From Lentibacter sp. XHP0401 (GTDB lineage Bacteria; Pseudomonadota; Alphaproteobacteria; Rhodobacterales; Rhodobacteraceae), in contig NZ_JAOWLC010000002.1 of assembly GCF_025751535.1 (NCBI RefSeq), forward strand, positions 335,786 through 399,785: a stretch of 64,000 nt of DNA, given 5' to 3'. The translations under genes and the position numbers were made by a program. Position 1 is the stretch's first letter. Each line of letters opens with the position of its first letter. Below, piece after piece: positions 1 through 8,419 of the stretch. The notes beneath the pieces are model-generated. The model had not been told where the DNA came from. It saw only the letters and a list, made by a program, of their open reading frames with translations, and searched no databases.

Positions 1-943
1 TCTCGGTTTGCATGTCCGCGAGTTTCTTCTGGAAAAGCTGGGTTTGGGCCAAAGGACGTTTAAATTGATGGCGGTCAAGGCCATACTGGCGCGAGGCGTG
101 CCAGCAGAACTCGGCTGCGCCCATCGCGCCCCATGCGATGCCATAACGCGCACGGTTCAGACATCCAAAAGGCCCTTTAAGCCCTTGAACATTCGGCAAA
201 AGAGCGTCTTCACCTACCTCTACGCCATCCATGACAATCTCGCCTGTGACAGAGGCTCTGAGGCTCATCTTGTTCTCGATTTTGGGCGCGGACAGTCCTT
301 TCATGCCCTTCTCGAGGATAAAACCACGGATTTTGCCGCCGTGTTCTTCCGACTTGGCCCAAACCACAAAAACATCTGCGATCGGTGCGTTGGAAATCCA
401 CATTTTGGCGCCAGTCAGCTTGTAGCCGTTGGCTGTCTTTTCCGCGCGGGTTTTCATGCCCGCAGGGTCTGAGCCAGCATCTGGCTCGGTGAGGCCGAAA
501 CATCCGATAAGGTCCCCTGCCGCGAGGCCCGGAAGGTATTTTTTGCGTTGATCTTCAGAACCATAGGCGTAAATCGGATACATGACGAGCGAGCTTTGAA
601 CGCTCATCATCGAGCGGTAACCGCTGTCCACGCGCTCTACTTCGCGCGCGACAAGGCCATATGCCACATACGAGCTGCCGAGTCCGCCGTACTCTTCAGG
701 CACGGTAATGCCGAGAAGGCCCATATCGCCCATCTCTTTGAAGATCTCGGGTGCAACAGATTCATTGGCGTAAGCCTCTGTAATCCTTGGCATAAGCTTT
801 TCCTGAGAGTATGAGCGCGCGCTGTCTGCAATCATGCGCTCGTCGTCGGCGAGCTCATCTGTCAGGTAAAGCGGATCCTGCCAATCAAATTGCCCAAGCT
901 CAGGGGCATCTTTTGCTTTAAGTTCAGGGGTTTGGTTGCTCAT
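1..943 (-). CDS. gcdH: Glutaryl-CoA dehydrogenase, 3' part cut by window edge
   Basis: This is the first 314 codons of an FAD-dependent acyl-CoA dehydrogenase that reads off the left edge. It would oxidise and decarboxylate glutaryl-CoA to crotonyl-CoA in lysine/tryptophan/glutarate breakdown. The start is ATG at 943 (MSNQTPEL). Visible motifs are the flavin-proximal [13 protein letters not shown] at about residues 148-160, the MWISNAP strand at 181-187, and [14 protein letters not shown] at about 259-272, which is typical of GcdH rather than of other acyl-CoA dehydrogenases. The family is about 390-410 residues long, so roughly 90 residues, including the catalytic glutamate region, lie outside the window. 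It is divergent from a LysR regulator with a 92-bp shared control region, the arrangement expected for a pathway-specific activator. The identification as glutaryl-CoA rather than another dehydrogenase rests on motif recognition. Confidence 0.88.
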   Translation of the reverse strand, partial: MSNQTPELKAKDAPELGQFDWQDPLYLTDELADDERMIADSARSYSQEKLMPRITEAYANESVAPEIFKEMGDMGLLGITVPEEYGGLGSSYVAYGLVAREVERVDSGYRSMMSVQSSLVMYPIYAYGSEDQRKKYLPGLAAGDLIGCFGLTEPDAGSDPAGMKTRAEKTANGYKLTGAKMWISNAPIADVFVVWAKSEEHGGKIRGFILEKGMKGLSAPKIENKMSLRASVTGEIVMDGVEVGEDALLPNVQGLKGPFGCLNRARYGIAWGAMGAAEFCWHASRQYGLDRHQFKRPLAQTQLFQKKLADMQTE

Positions 944-962
944 CTTAATGCTCCGTTCGCTA

Positions 963-988
963 CATGATATTTGGATTTGTTTATCATG
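963..988. promoter_or_regulatory. Candidate LysR operator between gcdH and its regulator
   Basis: A perfect 7-bp inverted repeat, CATGATA (963-969) and TATCATG (982-988), is separated by 12 bp. It lies in the 92-bp gap between the divergent gcdH and LysR genes. LysR-type regulators bind interrupted dyads of this size in such gaps. That it is the operator is inferred from position and symmetry only. Confidence 0.45.
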
Positions 989-1035
989 CTGATTGAGAAT
1001 ATAATAACGCTAATTTGGCTTATTTTAATGCGAAA

Positions 1036-1953
1036 ATGGAATGCATGACGGGTGTAAGGCGAAATCTGCCCTCCTCTCAAGGGCTTGCTGCTCTTGAAGC
1101 GCTTGCACGGCTTGGGAGTGTGACGGCCGCAGCGCAAGAGCTGAGCCTGACCCAGAGCGCTGTTTCGCGGCAGTTGCAGGCGCTTGAGGTGCAACTCGGG
1201 GTTGAGTTGTTCATTCGCCGGGCCAAGCGTGTGAGCCTCACAAGCGCGGGTGCACGCTATGCCGAAGAGGTGCGCCGCGCCCTTGATGTATTGGGCAATG
1301 CGGCCTTGCGGCTTCAAACAAACCCCGAGGGCGGCACGCTGAACCTTGCGATACTGCCCACTTTCGGGATGCGTTGGTTGCTGCCCCGCCTGCCCCGATT
1401 TGGCCGTGCACACCCTGATGTGACAGTGAACATGAACACACGGCTTGCACAGTTTGATTTTGCCAACAGCGATATGGACGCAGCCTTGAGTTTTGGCAGT
1501 GGAGACTGGCCAGATTGCCGCTCCATGCTACTTGAGAAGGAGGCTGTTTTGCCGATGGCCTCGCCTGAATTTCTTGCAGCAAGCCCCGTAAAACATGCCT
1601 CGGATATGAAGCGCCTGCCGCTTTTGCACATCCAGACCCGACCTGACGCCTGGCAAGACTGGTTTATGGCGCAAGGGGTTGAGACACGCGGCTTTGCCGG
1701 CACGCGCTATGACCAGTTTTCAACCATCTTGCAGGCGGCAAGGCACGGACTTGGGGTTGCGCTGCTGCCCGAATACCTGGCGCGTGAGGAAGAAGCCGAA
1801 GGGCGGCTGAATGTGGTGTTTGGCACGCCATGCCCGAGCCGCGGAAGCTACTATCTTGTCTGGCCGCGAGAAAAAGACAACACCCCTGCCCTTGCCGCCT
1901 TTCGAGGCTGGTTGAAAGAGGAAATCGAGGGGGAAGACCTTTTGCCAAGGTAA
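1036..1953 (+). CDS. LysR-family transcriptional regulator (GcvA/GcdR-like)
   Basis: A DNA-binding regulator of about 305 residues. The N-terminal winged helix-turn-helix is clear (GSVTAAAQELSLTQSAVSRQ), followed by a LysR substrate-binding domain (NLAILPTFGMRWLLPRL) like that of GcvA-type proteins. The open frame begins at a TTG at 1015, but ATG at 1036 or 1045 fits the family length better. It sits divergently beside glutaryl-CoA dehydrogenase, so the probable role is to activate gcdH in response to glutarate or a lysine catabolite and to autoregulate through the dyad at 963-988. The effector is an inference from the neighbour. The 3' end faces phoB across a 103-bp gap with no clear terminator. 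Confidence 0.85.
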   Translation: MECMTGVRRNLPSSQGLAALEALARLGSVTAAAQELSLTQSAVSRQLQALEVQLGVELFIRRAKRVSLTSAGARYAEEVRRALDVLGNAALRLQTNPEGGTLNLAILPTFGMRWLLPRLPRFGRAHPDVTVNMNTRLAQFDFANSDMDAALSFGSGDWPDCRSMLLEKEAVLPMASPEFLAASPVKHASDMKRLPLLHIQTRPDAWQDWFMAQGVETRGFAGTRYDQFSTILQAARHGLGVALLPEYLAREEEAEGRLNVVFGTPCPSRGSYYLVWPREKDNTPALAAFRGWLKEEIEGEDLLPR

Positions 1954-2056
1954 ACGCCCTTATGACGGATTGTCATGTTCGACCGGAAGGCAAACCGTGG
2001 GGCAGAGTGTGGGGCAAGCTGTATATACAACAGTATGGACAGCTTAGGGCAATTCT

Positions 2057-2740
2057 CTACCCGAGCGCATAGCCTGCGCCACGCACCGTGCGCAGAGGAT
2101 CGCCGCCGCCATGCTGCATCAGCGCTTTTCTGAGGCGCCCGATGTGAACATCAACTGTTCGGGTGTCGACATAGATGTCGCGCCCCCAGACCCGATCAAG
2201 CAGTTGCTCGCGGCTTAGCACACGGCCCTGAGCCTCAAGGAAGCAGGCAAGCAGGCGGAACTCGGTCGGTCCCAGTTTGATATTGTGTCCTGCGCGGCTG
2301 ACACGGTGGCTCGCGGCATCAAGCAAAATATCTTCATAGACGAGCTCCTCACCCAAGGCGGCAGGGCGTGTGCGGCGCAGTTCTTTGCGCACCCGCGCGA
2401 TCAGCTCGGCCACTGAATATGGCTTGACCATATAGTCATCCGCACCAGTCTCGAGGCCACGCACTTTATCAAGCTCCTCGGAGCGGGCCGAGAGCATGAT
2501 AATTGGCAGTTCGCGTGTTTGCTTGCCGCTTTTGAGGCGGCGGCAAACTTCAAGGCCTGACACATGCGGCAGCATCCAGTCGAGCAGGCAGAGGTCGGGC
2601 TGGGCTTCGCTCGCCAAAAGCAGAGCCTCTTCGCCATCGACAGCTTCCACAACGTCAAAGCCCTCGGCCTTGAGATTGTAGCTGAGCACGGCCCGTTGGG
2701 AGGGTTCGTCTTCGACCAGAAGGATGACAGGCGCGCTCAT
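2057..2740 (-). CDS. phoB: Phosphate regulon response regulator PhoB
   Basis: A 227-residue OmpR/PhoB-family response regulator. The receiver domain (about 1-120) has the acidic pair at 10-12 (EDE), phosphoacceptor Asp54 in LLDWMLPHVSG, and Lys106 in VKPYS. The C-terminal winged-helix domain contains the PhoB-type EFRLLACFLEAQGRVLSREQLL stretch, shown here only to identify the fold, and RTVDVHIGRLRKAL. When phosphorylated by PhoR it activates phosphate-starvation genes at Pho boxes. The ATG overlaps the phoU stop by 4 bp (ATGA), so the two are translationally coupled. It is the last gene of phoU-phoB on this strand and is probably driven by the Pho box at 3557-3585. Confidence 0.96.
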   Translation of the reverse strand: MSAPVILLVEDEPSQRAVLSYNLKAEGFDVVEAVDGEEALLLASEAQPDLCLLDWMLPHVSGLEVCRRLKSGKQTRELPIIMLSARSEELDKVRGLETGADDYMVKPYSVAELIARVRKELRRTRPAALGEELVYEDILLDAASHRVSRAGHNIKLGPTEFRLLACFLEAQGRVLSREQLLDRVWGRDIYVDTRTVDVHIGRLRKALMQHGGGDPLRTVRGAGYALG

Positions 2741-3456
2741 GAGACACCGCTGACTTTAGCGTCCGTCGAGGTGATATCGGCTTTTTCGCGTGTCTCGCCG
2801 GGTTTTTCGCCGGTGACGAGATAAACCACCTGCTCGGCAATGGCTGTAACATGATCACCCATGCGCTCTGTGTTTTTTGCGATGAAATGCAGGTGCATAC
2901 AGGCTGTGATGTTGCGCGGGTCTTCCATCATGAAGGTGAGGAACTCGCGGAAAAGCGCGTTGTAAAGCTGATCTATCTCCTGATCGCGTTCGATCACATC
3001 TTGTGCCAGCGCGGCATCGCGGCGGATGTAGGCATCAAGCGCATCTTTGAGCATGAGTTGCACATCGCGCGCCATACGGCGCAGCGAAACATGGGCCTCG
3101 TCAATCGCTGTGAGCTTGGCAAGAACGCCCGTGCGCTTGGCCATGTTCTTGGCGTAGTCACCGATGCGTTCAAGATTGGCCGATATTTTGAGAACCGAGA
3201 GCACGAGGCGCAGATCAATCGCTGTGGGCGCGCGCAGGGCAATAAGCCGTGCAGCCTCGTCGTTGATCAGCTCTTCAAGCGCGTCGATGGCTTTGTCTTT
3301 GGCGCGCACCTCTTCGGCTTTTTCCTCGTCATGGGTGGCGAGGCTGTCGGCGGCGTCAAGGATTGCCATTTCAACAAGCCCGCCCATCTTCATGATCTGG
3401 GCCTGAATTTCCTCAAGGTCGCGATCAAAGGCAGAGGAGATATGTTGATGGGTCAT
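2737..3456 (-). CDS. phoU: Phosphate signalling protein PhoU
   Basis: A 239-residue all-helical PhoU made of two tandem PhoU domains. The metal-binding signatures are visible as MGGLVEMAILDAADSL near the N-terminus, ERIGDYAKNMAKR in the first domain and ERMGDHVTAIAEQ in the second. PhoU normally links the PstSCAB transporter to the PhoR kinase and holds the Pho regulon off in phosphate-rich cells. Here it lies between phoR and phoB, but the pst genes usually found upstream of it are missing from this window. A Pho box lies 101-129 bp upstream of the start codon, so the phoU-phoB pair is probably autoregulated. Confidence 0.96.
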   Translation of the reverse strand: MTHQHISSAFDRDLEEIQAQIMKMGGLVEMAILDAADSLATHDEEKAEEVRAKDKAIDALEELINDEAARLIALRAPTAIDLRLVLSVLKISANLERIGDYAKNMAKRTGVLAKLTAIDEAHVSLRRMARDVQLMLKDALDAYIRRDAALAQDVIERDQEIDQLYNALFREFLTFMMEDPRNITACMHLHFIAKNTERMGDHVTAIAEQVVYLVTGEKPGETREKADITSTDAKVSGVS

Positions 3457-3556
3457 TTAGTGTGCTCCTTGAACGATGCAGCCTAGCAGGTCCCGAAGGG
3501 AAAAGCCGTTTTGCGGCGCGTTAACCCAGCTTCTAAGCCGCTCTGACTATGGTTTT

Positions 3557-3585
3557 GTGACAGAAACATAACAGTTTTATGACAC
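3557..3585 (-). promoter_or_regulatory. Pho box upstream of phoU (three 11-bp spaced units)
   Basis: Read on the minus strand, three half-sites occur at an exact 11-bp period: GTGTCAT (3585-3579), CTGTTAT (3574-3568) and CTGTCAC (3563-3557), with AT-rich spacers. This matches the PhoB box layout of 7-bp CTGTCAT-like units separated by 4 bp. It lies in the phoR-phoU gap and points at phoU-phoB. Confidence 0.8.
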
Positions 3586-3609
3586 CCCCTAAGGCGCTCT
3601 TTTAATTAG

Positions 3610-4806
3610 TTATTCTTGGCTTTCAAATGGCAGCAATACCGAAAACACGCTGCCTTCGCCCAGCTCCGATTCTATTTTCATTCGGCCACGATGGCGCTGG
3701 ACGATGTGTTTCACGATCGCAAGGCCCAGTCCTGTTCCGCCCACCTGCCGCGCGCGGTGCGAATCGACCCGGTAAAAGCGCTCGGTGAGCCGCGGAATAT
3801 GGAGCGGATCAATCCCGGCGCCTGTGTCTCGCACCGAAATACGGACCCCGTTTTGTCCACGTAAAGCAGCCTGCGGGCCAGTGACTTCTGCGCTTACAGT
3901 AACCTGACCGCCCTTCCCGCCATATTTTATTGCATTTTCAATCAGGTTGGAGAGCACTTGCCGGATCTGATCGGGATCAGCGCGCAATGTGAGCGCTGTT
4001 TCAGGCAGCTTGGCCTGCAAGCTGACAGAGGCGTCATTGGCCACAGGTTCAAGCGCGCCCAGCACCGAACGGATCAGCCCGCCGATTTCAACACTGCCTT
4101 GTGGAGGGCGGCGCTCTTCTGATTCTACGCGGCTGAGCGACAAAAGATCACTCACCAACCGCTCCATACGCGCGGCCTCTTGCGCCATGATGTCCAGAAA
4201 CGCGATTCGCGTGGTTGTATCGTCCTTTGCAGGGCCTTGTAGTGTCTCGATAAACCCCATTAAGGCCGTGAGTGGCGTGCGTAACTCATGGCTGACATTG
4301 GCGACAAAATCGCGCCGCATCTGGCCCGCCTGCTCAAGGTGAGAAATATCCTGAAAGCTGAGCAAAACTCCGCCTGTATCGCCCAGAGGTGACACATCGG
4401 TGCGATAAATTGCGCTTTGAGCCGCTGTTTGCGACAGGTAGCGCCCTTCTTGCGTGCCCGCGCCTTCAAGCGCATTGGCCACCGCTTTTACGAGGTCGGG
4501 CTGGCGCAAGGCTGAGACATAAGGGAAGCCCGTTAATGCCGCCCCCAACAGCTCGCCTGCCTTTGAGTTAGCTGCTGCGATGCGACCGTCAGGGCTGACA
4601 ATGAGTGCAGGCAGCTGCAAAGCCTCAAGAAAAACAAGGCTTTCAAGCGGTGCGTCTGGTGAATGGTGGGGAGCTTCGTGCATTTTTGTGAGGTGTCCGG
4701 TGTCGCGCTTCAGCCCTGAGCCGAGCGACAGTAAGAAGGCATTTAAGAGCCGTAAGGATGCCTCGCAAAGACCGTGCGAGCAATGGATAAAGATTAGCTC
4801 GCGCAT
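3610..4806 (-). CDS. phoR: Phosphate regulon sensor histidine kinase PhoR
   Basis: A sensor kinase of up to 398 residues that phosphorylates PhoB. A PAS domain spans about residues 55-155 (LPALIVSPDGRIAAANSKA). The HisKA dimerisation helix carries His173 in NVSHELRTPLTALMGF, and the HATPase domain has N-box NLIENAIKYGG, DTGAGI and GTGLGLAIVKH. No transmembrane segment precedes the PAS domain, apart from a weakly hydrophobic stretch at residues 20-30 that exists only if the first ATG is used. Neither that ATG (4806) nor Met42 (4683) has a convincing ribosome site, so the start is uncertain. A soluble PhoR is compatible with signalling through PhoU. It is the first gene of the Pho cluster on this strand. 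Confidence 0.9.
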   Translation of the reverse strand: MRELIFIHCSHGLCEASLRLLNAFLLSLGSGLKRDTGHLTKMHEAPHHSPDAPLESLVFLEALQLPALIVSPDGRIAAANSKAGELLGAALTGFPYVSALRQPDLVKAVANALEGAGTQEGRYLSQTAAQSAIYRTDVSPLGDTGGVLLSFQDISHLEQAGQMRRDFVANVSHELRTPLTALMGFIETLQGPAKDDTTTRIAFLDIMAQEAARMERLVSDLLSLSRVESEERRPPQGSVEIGGLIRSVLGALEPVANDASVSLQAKLPETALTLRADPDQIRQVLSNLIENAIKYGGKGGQVTVSAEVTGPQAALRGQNGVRISVRDTGAGIDPLHIPRLTERFYRVDSHRARQVGGTGLGLAIVKHIVQRHRGRMKIESELGEGSVFSVLLPFESQE

Positions 4807-4995
4807 TCTATTGGTTTTGCGCCACTTTGCAATTCCACAATATACGCCAATTGTGCCTTTGTTATGCTGGCACCATCCTGATGTTGCGGCCTGACATCCG
4901 GTTTTGACTTGCCATGAGTGACACTTCTGGACTGATACATGTCATTAGGCCTTCGGAAAATAGACGTGAGATGACTACATCGAGGACACATAGAA

Positions 4996-5400
4996 ATGAG
5001 CTTTGTTTCGCTGCCAGTGAAGCCTAGAATCGTAACCCTGACATCTTTTTATTGCGATGCGCCTGCCTTTGATAGCGTTCCGCCCGAGCGCAGCGTGCCG
5101 ATCGCTTATTTGGGGGCGTTTGCCAAGATGGGTGCATCACCGGAAGCCTATCTGTGCTGGTTGGTCTGTGATGATTATGATGCATTCGATGTGGGTGCCG
5201 CGCTCACGGAAACAGGCTATACGGGACGTTGTATTTTTATCAGCCCCAACCTGCCGGACAGAAATATGGTCCTGCGCGAGTTGGCCGCAGCTTTTCCCAA
5301 GCTGGAAGCGTCGATCTGGTTTGAAGACGAGGCCCCCCGGTTGGCAGAAGCCTTCTGCGCCACACTGGTAGAGGCACGCAAAGCGCGGGCCAGAGCTTAG
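4996..5400 (+). CDS. Conserved hypothetical protein, 134 aa
   Basis: A soluble 134-residue protein that I do not recognise. It starts [11 protein letters not shown] and has no signal peptide or membrane segment. A patterned alternation of hydrophobic strands and acidic loops ([25 protein letters not shown]) would fit a small alpha/beta fold such as a degenerate receiver, but no phosphoacceptor pattern is complete. It stands alone, divergent from phoR across 189 bp. Its TAG stop overlaps the stop of the convergent carbonic anhydrase gene by 4 bp. Codon use and GC content match the neighbours, so it is probably a real gene of the lineage. Confidence 0.7.
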   Translation: MSFVSLPVKPRIVTLTSFYCDAPAFDSVPPERSVPIAYLGAFAKMGASPEAYLCWLVCDDYDAFDVGAALTETGYTGRCIFISPNLPDRNMVLRELAAAFPKLEASIWFEDEAPRLAEAFCATLVEARKARARA

Positions 5401-5918
5401 AGCATGCGCAGTTTGGCGCGGAAACGGCGCATGTTATCCTGATAATGCATGGCACTTGCCGTCAGCATGGCATGCGCGCTTGCGTCGAGTGTTTTCACCA
5501 CTTTGCCGGGACTGCCCATCACAAGGCTGCCATCGGGGATAACCTTGTTTTCCGTGATCAGCGCCCCTGCCCCGATCAGGCAGTTTTTGCCGATCCTGGC
5601 CCCATTGAGCACGATTGCCCCCATACCAACGAGAGAATTGTCGCCAATGGTGCAGCCGTGCAGCATGACTTTATGGCCAATGGTGCAATTTGCGCCGACG
5701 GTGAGCGGATAGCCCATATCGGTGTGCATCACTGTGCTTTCCTGAACATTTGTGCCAGCGCCTATGGCAATGCGCTCGTTGTCGCCGCGAAGGGTGGCGC
5801 TGAACCAGACAGAGCAGCCTGCCTCCAGCACCACATCGCCAATAATATTGGCATCGGGGGCGACCCATGTGTCTTCATCAATCTGCGGGGCTTTGACGCC
5901 CAAAGCATAGAGTGTCAT
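5397..5918 (-). CDS. Gamma carbonic anhydrase family protein (left-handed beta-helix)
   Basis: A 173-residue protein of hexapeptide repeats ([48 protein letters not shown]) forming a trimeric left-handed beta-helix with a C-terminal helix. The three zinc-ligand histidines of gamma carbonic anhydrases are in place: His65 in MHTD, and His82 and His87 in GHKVMLHGC. The family (YrdA, PaaY, CaiE) includes carbonic anhydrases and thioesterase-like members, so the substrate is not settled. It overlaps the gmk stop by 4 bp and is the third gene of yicC-gmk-gamma-CA, which suggests co-translation. Confidence 0.88.
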   Translation of the reverse strand: MTLYALGVKAPQIDEDTWVAPDANIIGDVVLEAGCSVWFSATLRGDNERIAIGAGTNVQESTVMHTDMGYPLTVGANCTIGHKVMLHGCTIGDNSLVGMGAIVLNGARIGKNCLIGAGALITENKVIPDGSLVMGSPGKVVKTLDASAHAMLTASAMHYQDNMRRFRAKLRML

Positions 5919-6556
5919 GACATATCCTCGAATTCGGCCTGAAGCTTGCGCACATGCTCGACCAGCTTTGGCTGCTGGATACGGCGGTGGCGGCGGGAGG
6001 TGATGATGGTTTTTAGGCGCTCTTCTGTGGCATCCAGATCGTCGTTGACGAGCACGTAGTCATAGGCATCCCAACGGCTGATCTCGTCCCAGCTTTTGCG
6101 CATACGCTTTTCTATCACCTCGGTTGAGTCCTGTCCGCGGCTCACGAGGCGGCGGTGCAGTTCCTTTATCGAGGGAGGCAGAATAAAGATACTGAGCGTG
6201 TGTGCGCCAAGGGCGGAGTTGCGGATTTGTTGTGCCCCTTGCCAGTCAATATCAAAGAGCACGTCCTTGCCAGCTCCGATGGCTTTTTCAACGGGCGCGC
6301 GGGGGCTGCCGTAGAAGTTGCCGAAGACATGGGCGTGTTCCAGCATTCCATCGTCGGCTACGGTTTTCTTGAAGTCGTCCACGCTGAGGAAGTGATAGTC
6401 CTTCCCGTCGACCTCGCCTTCGCGCGGCGCACGGGTGGTGGCGGAAACCGAGAAGGTGATGCTCGGGTCCCAAGCGATGAGCCTTTTGGAGAGCGTGGAT
6501 TTGCCCGCCCCCGAGGGCGAAGACAGGATGATAAGAAGGCCGCGACGGTCTTGCAT
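5915..6556 (-). CDS. gmk: Guanylate kinase
   Basis: A 213-residue cytoplasmic kinase converting GMP to GDP with ATP. The P-loop [10 protein letters not shown] holds Lys19. The GMP-binding lid follows in [19 protein letters not shown], and [10 protein letters not shown] and the [16 protein letters not shown] lid region are also present. Length matches the family (about 205-215). It begins 3 bp after yicC and overlaps the carbonic anhydrase gene by 4 bp. The yicC-gmk pairing is common in proteobacteria. Confidence 0.97.
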   Translation of the reverse strand: MQDRRGLLIILSSPSGAGKSTLSKRLIAWDPSITFSVSATTRAPREGEVDGKDYHFLSVDDFKKTVADDGMLEHAHVFGNFYGSPRAPVEKAIGAGKDVLFDIDWQGAQQIRNSALGAHTLSIFILPPSIKELHRRLVSRGQDSTEVIEKRMRKSWDEISRWDAYDYVLVNDDLDATEERLKTIITSRRHRRIQQPKLVEHVRKLQAEFEDMS

Positions 6557-6559
6557 GAT

Positions 6560-7447
6560 TTACTCCACGTTCTGGATTTGCTCGCGCATCTGGTCGATGA
6601 CGGCTTTGAGATCAAGTCCGAGGCTTGTGAGCGTGCTCATTTGCGCCTTGGAGCAGAGTGTATTGGCTTCGCGGTTGAATTCCTGACTGAGGAAATCAAG
6701 CTTGCGTCCCACGGGGCCACCTTTGGCGATGAGTTCTCGTGCGGCGGCGACATGTGCATGTAGGCGGTCAAGCTCTTCAGTGATATCGGCCTTCACAGCC
6801 AGCATGGCCAGCTCTTGGGCGATACGCCCTTCATCGACATCCACGGCCTCGGCCACGCGGGCAAGGCTGGCGCGGAAGGCGGCGGCACTTTCTTCACGGC
6901 GCGCTTCGGCGGCCTCGGCGGCGGCATTGGTGAGGCGTTCTATCTCGTCGATCTGAGAGGTGATCAGCGCCTCAAGCTGTGCACCCTCGGACGCGCGCAT
7001 TTCGTTGAAGCTTGCGAGAACGGGTGCGAAATCGGCTTTCAGCGCAGCAAGCAAGGGTGCCGGGTCGTCCTCTGTTGTGCTTTGCTCGAGAATGCCGCGC
7101 AGGCCCAATATCTGGCTGGAGGTGCTCGGCTGGAGCGACAGGTGCTGGTCCATCGCGCGCTGCTCGACTTCGGCCATGGCGGCTAGAACCGCCTCAAGCT
7201 GTGCTGTATTGACACTCAGGGCTGCGCTTGCCTCTTCGCGAGCCAGCCGCAGACCAATGGTGATGTGACCGCGTGCTGTGGCCTCCGCAACGGTGTTGCG
7301 CAGATGGGTTTCGAGCCCGGTGATCCAGTCAGGCACACGGATGCGGATGTCCTGCCCCTTGCCGTTTACGGCGCGCAGCTCCCAGCTCCAGCTGTGGGCA
7401 GCAAAGCTGCCTTTGCCCGAGGCAAACCCTGTCATGGATGAAATCAC
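6560..7447 (-). CDS. yicC: YicC family endoribonuclease
   Basis: A 295-residue YicC/YloC-family protein. The N-terminus MISSMTGFASG and the C-terminal GRKLDFLSQEFNREANTLCSK block with DLKAVIDQMREQIQNVE are the two conserved regions of the family. The middle is alpha-helical and Ala/Glu-rich. Members have been shown to be endoribonucleases and to affect small-RNA turnover. It heads the yicC-gmk-gamma carbonic anhydrase operon and is divergent from a PAS protein gene. Confidence 0.94.
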   Translation of the reverse strand: MISSMTGFASGKGSFAAHSWSWELRAVNGKGQDIRIRVPDWITGLETHLRNTVAEATARGHITIGLRLAREEASAALSVNTAQLEAVLAAMAEVEQRAMDQHLSLQPSTSSQILGLRGILEQSTTEDDPAPLLAALKADFAPVLASFNEMRASEGAQLEALITSQIDEIERLTNAAAEAAEARREESAAAFRASLARVAEAVDVDEGRIAQELAMLAVKADITEELDRLHAHVAAARELIAKGGPVGRKLDFLSQEFNREANTLCSKAQMSTLTSLGLDLKAVIDQMREQIQNVE

Positions 7448-7659
7448 TGCGCTGCTCCTTCGTCTTGTTCTGGGTCTGACTTACGCGCAACAGGGCGCGC
7501 GGTGCAAGTCTTGCGCGAGAGTGGATTAACCATCCAGACGAATTTCTCTCAAATTTTCGCGGCTTTTGTATTATGAGTTTGTTAAGCAAGCAAAGGGCTC
7601 AGGCGTTTTCTGTGGCTTTGCACAGGTCGGGCATTATGCAATTTCAAAGGGTGGGTGAT

Positions 7660-8316
7660 ATGAACGCGCAGACAGGAGTTGTTTTGGACATAATGAATAG
7701 GCTGAGCCTGAAGCAATACGATGCTTGCACATTGGTCGAGACCTACTGGGACAACCTGAGAGCCCAAGGCGAATTGCCGTTGCGCGCGCAGATTGATCCA
7801 CGCGGAATCGAAGATGCTCTCAACTACGCCTTCATACTCGAAAGCATTGGGGCAGGTCACGCCCGTGTGCGGATTGCCGGGATGCATCTCAATGAGCTTA
7901 TGGGAATGGAAGTGCGTGGGATGCCGATCAGTTCTTTCATTACGCCTGCCTCGCGCGAAGCCTTTGCTCGGGTCTTGGTGAGCCTGCTCAATAGCCCGGC
8001 CAAGATGCAACTGAGCCTTCAGGCCGAAGGCACGGCGCTTGAAGCGCGGCTGCTATTGTTGCCATTGCAAGACGATGAAGGCCAGGTGAACCGCATTCTG
8101 GGGTGTTTTGAGACAAAAGGCTCCGCCGGCGCTGCGCCACACCGTTTTTCTCTTGTGGACGTTAAGAAAACTCCGGTTGGGACGGCTTCGCGCGCGAAGA
8201 GTAGCTGCCAAGCTACTGATAAAGAATGTAAAAATAAACCTTATGAGAGCGATTCAAGCCTAGAGACGCCGCTTGCTCGGGCACCATACCTCAAGCTTGT
8301 GCAAGACAACGGCTGA
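7660..8316 (+). CDS. PAS-domain protein (PAS_5 type)
   Basis: A soluble protein of about 218 residues whose central part (LSLKQYDACTLVETYWDNLR through VNRILGCFETKG) matches the PAS_5 pattern of small alphaproteobacterial proteins: a Trp-containing helix, IDPRGIEDALNYAFIL, and G(M/T)HLNELMGMEVRG. It has no output domain. The C-terminal 70 residues are polar and low in structure. The open frame extends back to ATG 7573, but ATG 7660 follows an AGGGTGGG ribosome site and removes a poorly conserved-looking leader; the choice is tentative. In other alphaproteobacteria PAS_5 proteins affect motility or division, so a signalling role is possible but not shown here. Confidence 0.75.
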   Translation: MNAQTGVVLDIMNRLSLKQYDACTLVETYWDNLRAQGELPLRAQIDPRGIEDALNYAFILESIGAGHARVRIAGMHLNELMGMEVRGMPISSFITPASREAFARVLVSLLNSPAKMQLSLQAEGTALEARLLLLPLQDDEGQVNRILGCFETKGSAGAAPHRFSLVDVKKTPVGTASRAKSSCQATDKECKNKPYESDSSLETPLARAPYLKLVQDNG

Positions 8317-8370
8317 GAAAACCACACCGGCAGACGCCTCCCGAGCATTTTGAAACTAAAGCCGATAAAA

Positions 8371-8402
8371 AAGGCGCGCAGCGGGATCCCCGTGCGCGCC
8401 TT
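8371..8402 (-). terminator. Rho-independent terminator of the DAHP synthase gene
   Basis: A GC-rich hairpin with arms AAGGCGCGC and GCGCGCCTT around an inner CGGG/CCGT stem is followed on the minus strand by a run of T. It sits between the convergent PAS gene and the DAHP synthase stop and could act in both directions. Confidence 0.8.
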
Positions 8403-8419
8403 GACTTTAAGTATGAGGT

